DNA from: Onishia taeanensis
GTDB taxonomy: Bacteria > Pseudomonadota > Gammaproteobacteria > Pseudomonadales > Halomonadaceae
Length of the DNA stretch: 64,000 nucleotides
Direction of reading: 5' to 3'
Assembly: GCF_900100755.1 (NCBI RefSeq)
Contig: NZ_FNCI01000005.1
Coordinates: 1-64,000, forward strand
This document shows, piece by piece, positions 58,419-64,000 of the stretch. The first letter of the stretch is position 1. Each line of letters begins with the position of its first letter. A program made the position numbers and the translations under genes. The notes beneath the pieces are model-generated. The model was not told the origin of the DNA. It saw nothing but the letters and a program-made list of their open reading frames with translations, and searched no databases.

Positions 58419-58657
58419 TGATCGTCAAGAATGGCTCGAAGATGTTGCCGACTTATCATCCTTCAGGCTTAAGCGCTAAAGACATCAAAGAGAACATGCT
58501 GGCTCATTAATGCTTCGCAAAGGAAAGCCCCTGATCACTAGATACAACCCCATGACGTTAAAGACTTGGCGCTGGTGGCATGTTATTGCCTCAACGCCAA
58601 GTCTTTGTTGCTGGTGCTTCCCACACACACTGCGACTGCTGACCGTTGGTCCAGTGC
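58419..58657. other. Remnant region after the folE2 stub with a long inverted repeat
   Basis: An ATG at 58418 opens a 30-codon frame to TAA 58508-58510 (VKNGSKMLPTYHPSGLSAKD inside) that I do not recognise; it may be the tail of a gene whose front was deleted with folE2. Further on, AAAGACTTGGCG (58560-58571) pairs perfectly with CGCCAAGTCTTT (58595-58606), with an inner GGCA/TGCC stem. This may terminate glmS (minus strand) or be the edge of a lost mobile element. Confidence 0.5.
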
Positions 58658-60493
58658 CTATTCGACGGTGACCGACTTCGCCAGGTTGCGCGGCTGATCG
58701 ACGTCGGTGCCCTTGAGCACCGCGACATGGTAGGACAGCAACTGCAGCGGCAGGGTGTAAAGAATCGGCGCCAGGGCTTCGTCGATGTAGGGCAGGCGCA
58801 GCACATGCAGGCCCTCGGCATTCTCTAGACCCACGCTCTCGTCGGCGAACACATAGAGCTCGCCGCCCCGGGCACGCACTTCCTGCAGGTTCGACTTGAG
58901 CTTGTCGAGCAGAGCGTCGTTGGGGGCCACCGAGATCACCGGCATTTCGCTATCGACCAGCGCCAGCGGGCCGTGTTTGAGCTCACCGGCAGGGTAGGCC
59001 TCGGCGTGGATATAGGAAATTTCCTTGAGCTTGAGCGCGCCTTCCAGGGCAATCGGGAAGTGGGCGCCCCGGCCCAGAAAGAGCGCGTGGTGCTTCTCGG
59101 CGAAGGCCATGGACAGCGCCTCTATATCGCCGTCGAGCCCCAGCACGCGGCCCATTACAGTGGGCAGGCCACGCAGCGCCGTGACGATCTCGGCCTGGCG
59201 AGCCTCGTCCATGTCATTCACCTTGCCAAGACCTAGCGTCAGCAGCATCAGGGCGACAAGCTGGGTCGTGAAGGCCTTGGTCGAGGCCACACCGATCTCG
59301 GGGCCGGCTTGGGTCATCAGCGTAAGATCGGATTCCCGTACCAGGGAGCTACCGGGCACGTTGCAGATCGCCAGGCTTCCCAAGTAGCCGAGCTCGCGGG
59401 CGAAGCGCAGCGCGGCCAGGGTATCGGCGGTCTCGCCTGACTGTGACAGGGTCACGAAGAGGGTGTTCTCGGGCACCACCACCCGGCGATAGCGAAATTC
59501 CGATGCTACCTCGACCTGGGTGGGAATGCCGGCGTACTGCTCGAGCCAGTAGCGCGCCACCAGGCCCGCGTGATAGCTGGTGCCACAGGCGACGATATGC
59601 ACCTGCTTGACCTTCGACAGCAGTTGCTCGGCGCCATTGCCGAAGCTCTCGATCAGGGCGCTGCGCTCACCCAGACGCCCTTCCAGTGTCGCCGCGATCA
59701 CCTGAGGCTGCTCGTAGATTTCCTTGAGCATGAAGTGGCGATACTCGCCCTTGCTGGCGGCACCGTCGCCATGCTCGAAGACCTGGATCGGCCGCTCGAC
59801 GAGTTGCCCGGCAGCATCGAAGATCTCGATGCTGCCGCCGCGACGCAGCCGCACCACGTCACCTTCCTGCAGATAGATGAAGCGGTCGGTGACCTGCAGA
59901 AGCGCCAGCGGGTCGGAGGCCAGGAAGGCCTCCTCGATGCCCACGCCAACCACCAGCGGGCTGCCCTTGCGGGCGCCGATCAGGGTATCGGGCTCGCCGC
60001 GGTGAACCACCCCCAGCGCGTAGGCGCCATCCAGCGTCGCCAGCACGCGCTGCACCGATGCCAGCAGATCCTGGCCGAGGGTAAACTCGCGGCCGACCAA
60101 GTGAGCGATGACCTCGGTATCGGTCTGCGAGGTAAAGGCGTAGCCCTGCCCTTCCAGCTCGGTCTTGAGCATCTCGAAATTCTCGATGATGCCGTTATGA
60201 ACGACCGCCAGGCTGTCGCCGGACTGGTGAGGATGGGCGTTGTGCTCGGTGGGCTTGCCGTGAGTCGCCCAGCGGGTATGGGCGATGCCCACGCTACCGA
60301 CCAGCGGTGAGGCATCGAGACAGGCTTCCAGGGCCGCCACCTTGCCGGCGGCACGCTGGCGTTCGAGGCGCCCCTCGTTCGTTAGTATGGCCATCCCGGC
60401 CGAGTCATAGCCCCGATACTCGAGGCGCTTCAGGCCTTCGAGCAGGATGCCCTGTACGTTACGCTCGGCGACCGCTGCGACGATTCCACACAT
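58658..60493 (-). CDS. glmS: Glutamine-fructose-6-phosphate aminotransferase (isomerizing)
   Basis: 611 residues. Cys2 of [12 protein letters not shown] is the glutamine-hydrolysing nucleophile; [27 protein letters not shown], then two SIS domains with [47 protein letters not shown], and the C-terminal [13 protein letters not shown]. First step of UDP-GlcNAc synthesis for peptidoglycan and LPS. AGGAGA lies before the ATG at 60493. It follows glmU on the same strand; a hairpin lies between them. No glmS ribozyme is expected in this group and none is seen. Confidence 0.97.
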   Translation of the reverse strand: MCGIVAAVAERNVQGILLEGLKRLEYRGYDSAGMAILTNEGRLERQRAAGKVAALEACLDASPLVGSVGIAHTRWATHGKPTEHNAHPHQSGDSLAVVHNGIIENFEMLKTELEGQGYAFTSQTDTEVIAHLVGREFTLGQDLLASVQRVLATLDGAYALGVVHRGEPDTLIGARKGSPLVVGVGIEEAFLASDPLALLQVTDRFIYLQEGDVVRLRRGGSIEIFDAAGQLVERPIQVFEHGDGAASKGEYRHFMLKEIYEQPQVIAATLEGRLGERSALIESFGNGAEQLLSKVKQVHIVACGTSYHAGLVARYWLEQYAGIPTQVEVASEFRYRRVVVPENTLFVTLSQSGETADTLAALRFARELGYLGSLAICNVPGSSLVRESDLTLMTQAGPEIGVASTKAFTTQLVALMLLTLGLGKVNDMDEARQAEIVTALRGLPTVMGRVLGLDGDIEALSMAFAEKHHALFLGRGAHFPIALEGALKLKEISYIHAEAYPAGELKHGPLALVDSEMPVISVAPNDALLDKLKSNLQEVRARGGELYVFADESVGLENAEGLHVLRLPYIDEALAPILYTLPLQLLSYHVAVLKGTDVDQPRNLAKSVTVE

Positions 60494-60548
60494 GCCGTTC
60501 TCCTCTCATGCTTGCCGACAGCCGGACCATCATGTCGAGCCATCGAGT

Positions 60549-60588
60549 CGGCCCCGGGCACTGTCTCAATGTCTCGTGCCCGGGGCCG
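60549..60588 (-). terminator. Stem-loop between glmU and glmS
   Basis: CGGCCCCGGGCAC (60549-60561), 14-base loop, GTGCCCGGGGCCG (60576-60588): a 13-bp perfect stem just after the glmU stop on the minus strand. It lacks a U-tract and could be an RNA processing or attenuation site between glmU and glmS. Confidence 0.6.
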
Positions 60589-60631
60589 GATAAATTCACT
60601 GTATGATGCGCCGTCAGTCTTTGACGCTACT

Positions 60632-61999
60632 TCAGTCCTTGGCGCTCTTGGTCGGCCGCGGCCAGTCGGCCTTGCTGATCTGACGCGCCCGTGACACCGC
60701 AAGCGCGTGGTCAGCGACATCCTTGCTGATGGTCGAGCCGGCGCCGATAGTAGCGCCCGCCCCGATGCTGACCGGCGCGACCAGGGCGGAATTGGAGCCG
60801 ATGAAGGCGCCATCGCCGATCTCGGTACGGTGCTTGTTAACGCCATCATAGTTGCAGGTGATGGTGCCGGCACCCACGTTCACGCCCTCGCCAAGCCGGG
60901 CATCGCCGACATAGCTCAGGTGGTTGATCTTGCTCCCTTCGCCGACCCGGGCGTTCTTGGTCTCGACGAAGTTACCGACCTTGGCCTTGACGGCAAGCTG
61001 AGTGCCGGGGCGCAGCCGGGCGAAGGGGCCGATCTGGTTGTGGCCGGCGGCCACCGTCTGATCGACCACGCTATGGGCTTCGACCACCGTCTCGGCACCC
61101 AAATGACTGTCGCGGATCACGCAGTAGGGACCGATGCGCACGCCCTCGCCCAGTTCGACGTCGCCCTCGAAGACGCAGCCAACGTCGATCTCGACGTCAC
61201 GACCGCAGGTCAGGGTCCCGCGCACGTCGAGCCGCGACGGGTCGGCCAGGGCAACGCCCTCGGTCATCAGGCGTTCGGCAACGCTATGCTGATAAGCCCG
61301 CTCCAGGCGCGCCAACTGCTGACGATTGTTGACGCCTTCGACCTCGATCGGCGTAGCCGGCTGAGCGGTGACGATCCCTACCCCTTCGGCGGCGGCCATG
61401 GCGATCACGTCGGTCAGATAATACTCGCCCTGCTGGTTGTCGGCGGATAGCTGCGGCAGCCAGCGTTTCAGCTGGGCCGCGGTCATGGCCATGATGCCGG
61501 TATTGCATTCCTTGACCGCGCGCTCGGCTTCGCTGGCGTCCTTGTGCTCGACGATGGCGACCACCTGGCCGTCTGCGTCACGCAGAATGCGGCCATAGCC
61601 CTTGGGTTCCTCCAGGGTCACGCTGAGCAGCCCCATATGCTCCTCATCGACCCGAGCCAGCAGTTCTCTGAGGGTTTCACGGCGAATCAGCGGCACATCG
61701 CCGTAGAGCACCAAGACCTTGTCATGGCCGAGCTGATCGAGGGTCTGGGCGACAGCGTGGCCAGTGCCGAGCTGTTCTTCCTGCACGGCGAAATGCACGC
61801 CGGCATCGCCAAGCGACTGACGCATGTCATCACTGCCGTGGCCGATCACCACGTGCAGCTTGTCGGCGCCAAGGCCTGCCGCCGTATCGATCACATGACG
61901 CACCATCGGCTTGCCCGCCAGCGTGTGCAGAACCTTGGGCTTACGAGAGCGCATCCGCGTTCCCTGGCCAGCGGCGAGAATCACCACGTCGAGTGTCAT
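60632..61999 (-). CDS. glmU: Bifunctional UDP-GlcNAc pyrophosphorylase / GlcN-1-P acetyltransferase
   Basis: 455 residues. N-terminal uridylyltransferase LDVVILAAGQGTRMRSRKPKVLH (about 1-230), with GTGHAV, YGDVPL and EGVNNR. C-terminal left-handed beta-helix with hexapeptide repeats IGPYCVIRDSHLG, GPFARLRPG, VETKNA, HLSYVGDARLGEGVNVGAGTITCNYDG. The start is the second of two adjacent ATGs (61999), 5 bases from GAGGAG; the first (62002) is only 2 bases away. Its ATG overlaps the apbE stop, so translation is coupled. Confidence 0.97.
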   Translation of the reverse strand: MTLDVVILAAGQGTRMRSRKPKVLHTLAGKPMVRHVIDTAAGLGADKLHVVIGHGSDDMRQSLGDAGVHFAVQEEQLGTGHAVAQTLDQLGHDKVLVLYGDVPLIRRETLRELLARVDEEHMGLLSVTLEEPKGYGRILRDADGQVVAIVEHKDASEAERAVKECNTGIMAMTAAQLKRWLPQLSADNQQGEYYLTDVIAMAAAEGVGIVTAQPATPIEVEGVNNRQQLARLERAYQHSVAERLMTEGVALADPSRLDVRGTLTCGRDVEIDVGCVFEGDVELGEGVRIGPYCVIRDSHLGAETVVEAHSVVDQTVAAGHNQIGPFARLRPGTQLAVKAKVGNFVETKNARVGEGSKINHLSYVGDARLGEGVNVGAGTITCNYDGVNKHRTEIGDGAFIGSNSALVAPVSIGAGATIGAGSTISKDVADHALAVSRARQISKADWPRPTKSAKD

Positions 62000-63180
62000 C
62001 ATGTCTCCTCGTTGTCTTGGGCAGAATCTTCAACCGGTGCTTGGGCAGAGTCTTCAACCGAAATTTGGGAAGAGTCTTCAACCGGCGTTTGGTCAGCGTC
62101 TTGCGCCGGCGCCTGATCCGGCCGTGGAATCCCCAGCTTGTCGAGCGCCGCATCGCCGACTCGCTCGGCGAAGGCCGGGCTGACCCGACTGATCCAACCC
62201 TCACCGTCGCGCTCGAGGGTCAGCACGGCCAGTCCCTCGCGGCGTGCCGTCTCGAGGGAGGCCTGAGGGCCCAGCACGCTAAGGGCGGTCGCCCAGGCAT
62301 CCGCGTCGGCGGTGGTATCCCCCAGCACCGTCACCGACGCCAGCGCATGCTCGACCGGGCGTCCTGTGCGCGGATCGATGGTGTGGGAATAGCGCTTGCC
62401 GTCTTCTTCAAAGTAGTTGCGATAGTCGCCCGAGGTGGCCACCGACATGTCGGTCAGAGCCAGCACGTACTGCGCCACCTGGCGATGCTCGTCCGGCACC
62501 TCGACCCCGACCCGCCAAGGGTCGCCGCTATCGTCGCGATGGCCGCTCAGCACCAGTTCGCCGCCGATGTCGACCAGGAAGTTGTCGACCCCCTGGGCCT
62601 CGAGATAGTCGCCGACCTGGTCGACGCCGTAGCCCTTGGCCACCGCCGAGAGATCCACATAGACATCGCTGAGTCGCCGAGCCCGACAGGCCTCTATATC
62701 CAATTCAACCTTATCGGGGCCGATCTGGGCCAGACGTTCTTCAAGCTGATCCTCGGGCGGTACCTTCTCGGGGCGCGCTTCGGGACCGAAGCTCCATAGA
62801 TTCACGAGGCCACCCACGGTGATATCGAAGGCGCCATCGCTTGCTTTTGAGACCTGCCGACTGATCTCGAGTACCTGCATCAGCTCAGGTGAGAGAGGCT
62901 GCCACTCGCCGAGCGGAGAGCGATTGAAGTTTGAGAGCTCCGAATCCTCACGATAGGTCGACATCGAGGCATCGACGGCCTCGAGTTCATCGAGAATACC
63001 GGCTTCGATATCGGCGACCTGGTCGCGGGTCATCGGCTTGGCCAGAATCACCTGATAGTAAGTGCCGAAAATCTGCCCCTTGAGGGTAATCGGGGCCTCG
63101 CGGAGGGGCTCGCTACAACCGCTCAGCGACACCATGAGCAGCAGCGCGCAGAGCGCGAATAGGGGGAGGCGTCGAGTCAT
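61999..63180 (-). CDS. apbE: FAD:protein FMN transferase ApbE
   Basis: 393 residues. Lipoprotein signal with lipobox LSGC (Cys about 22), so it is predicted in the periplasm. GTYYQVILAKP, MSTYREDSELSNFNRSP, VDLSAVAKGYGVD, FLVDIGGEL, SHTIDPRTGRPVEHALASVTVLG and DADAWATALSVLG are the ApbE motifs. It attaches FMN to threonines of partners such as NqrB/C or RnfG. The C-terminus carries an acidic Gln-rich tail built from 8-residue repeats (PVEDSAQA type) beyond the usual end. The stop overlaps the glmU start. Confidence 0.94.
   Translation of the reverse strand: MTRRLPLFALCALLLMVSLSGCSEPLREAPITLKGQIFGTYYQVILAKPMTRDQVADIEAGILDELEAVDASMSTYREDSELSNFNRSPLGEWQPLSPELMQVLEISRQVSKASDGAFDITVGGLVNLWSFGPEARPEKVPPEDQLEERLAQIGPDKVELDIEACRARRLSDVYVDLSAVAKGYGVDQVGDYLEAQGVDNFLVDIGGELVLSGHRDDSGDPWRVGVEVPDEHRQVAQYVLALTDMSVATSGDYRNYFEEDGKRYSHTIDPRTGRPVEHALASVTVLGDTTADADAWATALSVLGPQASLETARREGLAVLTLERDGEGWISRVSPAFAERVGDAALDKLGIPRPDQAPAQDADQTPVEDSSQISVEDSAQAPVEDSAQDNEET
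62017..62112. repeat. Four 24-bp units encoding the ApbE C-terminal tail
   Basis: Units at 62017-62040, 62041-62064, 62065-62088 and a degenerate one at 62089-62112 encode eight-residue repeats (TPVEDSSQ, ISVEDSAQ, APVEDSAQ) on the minus strand. Frame is preserved. Copies differ at several positions, so the array is older than the one in the LysR gene. Confidence 0.88.
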
Positions 63181-63190
63181 GATCGCTGTC

Positions 63191-63988
63191 CTACCAGAAG
63201 AACCACACCAGCCACAGCCCGAAAACCACGCGATAGATCACGAAGGGCTGCATACCGATACGGTGAATGAATGCCAGAAAATAATGAATGCACAGATAAG
63301 CGCTGATTCCCGACATCAGGGTGCCACCGGCCAGTGCCGCCCAATCCACGGCAACGGGTGACTCAAGCAGGTCGAAGGTCTTGAGACCGCCGGCCATCAC
63401 GATAACGGGAATCGACAGCAGGAAGGAAAATCGCGCCGAAGCCTCGCGACTCAGGCCCAGCATCAGGGCCGCGGTCATGGTGATACCCGAACGCGAGGTG
63501 CCCGGAATCAGCGCCAGCGCCTGGGCAAGGCCGATCAGCAGGGCCCCCTTCCAAGTCAGATCGAACTCGTTGCGATCCCCGCGATGGCGAAGGTCGGCCC
63601 AGCCCAGCACCAGTCCGAAGAAGGCCAGGCTCGCCCCGATCACCAGGCCCGAGCGCAAACTGGCCTCGACCAGGTCCTTACAAGCAAGACCCACCAGGCC
63701 AACCGGGATCGTTGCCAGGATCACCCACCAGGTGAGCCGCGAGTTCTCATCCTGGCCACGTCGGGTAAACGAGCCACACCAGCTGGCCATCATCTTGTGC
63801 AAATCGCGGCGGAAATACACCACCACCGCCGATAGGCTGCCGACGTGCAGCGCCACATCGAAGGCCAGCCCCTGATCGGGCCAGTCGGTAAGGGCCGGCA
63901 CCAGCACCAGATGGGCCGAACTCGAGACCGGCAAGAATTCGGAAATGCCCTGCACCAGGGCCAGAACGATGACCTGTAGCCAATCCAT
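63191..63988 (-). CDS. uppP: Undecaprenyl-diphosphatase UppP (BacA)
   Basis: 265 residues, about 8 transmembrane helices. LALVQGISEFLPVSSSAHLVL near the N-terminus and ALIPGTSRSGITMTAALMLGLSREASARFSFLLSIP are the two catalytic blocks, with Glu, Ser and Arg residues intact. Recycles the lipid carrier for peptidoglycan and LPS. ATG at 63988 is used; an in-frame GTG (63997) lies three codons upstream, and only 12 bases remain in the window, so the start is not fully secured. It ends 10 bases before apbE, indicating a uppP-apbE-glmU unit. Confidence 0.94.
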   Translation of the reverse strand: MDWLQVIVLALVQGISEFLPVSSSAHLVLVPALTDWPDQGLAFDVALHVGSLSAVVVYFRRDLHKMMASWCGSFTRRGQDENSRLTWWVILATIPVGLVGLACKDLVEASLRSGLVIGASLAFFGLVLGWADLRHRGDRNEFDLTWKGALLIGLAQALALIPGTSRSGITMTAALMLGLSREASARFSFLLSIPVIVMAGGLKTFDLLESPVAVDWAALAGGTLMSGISAYLCIHYFLAFIHRIGMQPFVIYRVVFGLWLVWFFW

Positions 63989-64000
63989 GAAATTCACTTT

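Noticed and set aside
60494-60631. glmS ribozyme
   Set aside because: The gap upstream of glmS is only 138 bases and is explained by a plain stem-loop; no ribozyme core is seen, and the element is known from Gram-positive bacteria.

Overview
The window reads as chromosome of a halophilic or halotolerant gammaproteobacterium, most likely Halomonadaceae (Halomonas-like). The DNA is GC-rich. The order rph, yicC, gmk, rpoZ, spoT, ridA, oxyR, recG, hupB, rubredoxin reductase, ubiC, ubiA, phoB, phoR, phoU, uvrD resembles a stretch I recall from Pseudomonas chromosomes. NhaC, NSS and AGCS sodium-coupled transporters fit a salty habitat. No tRNA, rRNA, CRISPR array or prophage was seen. The only insertion-sequence trace is a transposase tail at the left edge.

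Layout. 1-2.1 kb: transposase tail, rph and yicC (divergent). 2.1-16 kb: accessory block between yicC and gmk, holding a membrane chemoreceptor, a BdlA-like soluble chemoreceptor, the ohrR-ohr peroxide pair, two MFS exporters, and a glutamine-type amino-acid module. That module has a periplasmic-binding-domain histidine kinase, an NtrC-type regulator, a near-perfect sigma-54 promoter, a short leader ORF, an AGCS symporter and glutaminase. 16-34.7 kb: housekeeping backbone (gmk, rpoZ, spoT, ridA, a PagL-like lipid A deacylase, a YeeZ-like reductase, oxyR-recG, a YccS-like membrane protein, hupB, rubredoxin reductase, ubiCA, phoBR with Pho boxes, cysZ, phoU). 35-44.8 kb: thioesterase, orphan TRAP binding protein, uvrD, hexR, a small ORF, an NSS transporter, DUF72 and nhaC. 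45-53.6 kb: a lysine/pipecolate degradation cluster (amaA, amaB, two paralogous LysR genes around hdeD, an aminoadipate-type aminotransferase, and hglS). 53.8-56.1 kb: a LysR gene broken by three 24-bp tandem units, divergent from an Old Yellow Enzyme gene. 56.1-58.5 kb: a zinc-starvation locus (DUF1826, Zur box, COG0523 metallochaperone) with the N-terminal stub of folE2. 58.6-64 kb: uppP, apbE, glmU and glmS on the minus strand.

How the genes work together. The 9.9-15.9 kb module looks self-contained: the kinase is predicted to bind an amino acid in the periplasm, the regulator to act at the -24/-12 promoter at 13258-13274, and the output is uptake plus deamidation of glutamine. The 45-53.6 kb cluster covers pipecolate to D-2-hydroxyglutarate in four enzymes, with L- or D-lysine to pipecolate presumably encoded elsewhere. 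The most unusual sequence structures are (i) in-frame 24-bp repeats that put two TAG codons into a LysR gene and would restore it on contraction, (ii) duplicated LysR gene tails on both sides of hdeD, (iii) a 15-bp tandem array joining the stop codons of recG and the yccS-like gene, and (iv) four DnaA-box-like 9-mers, three of them 12 bp apart, in the hexR promoter region.
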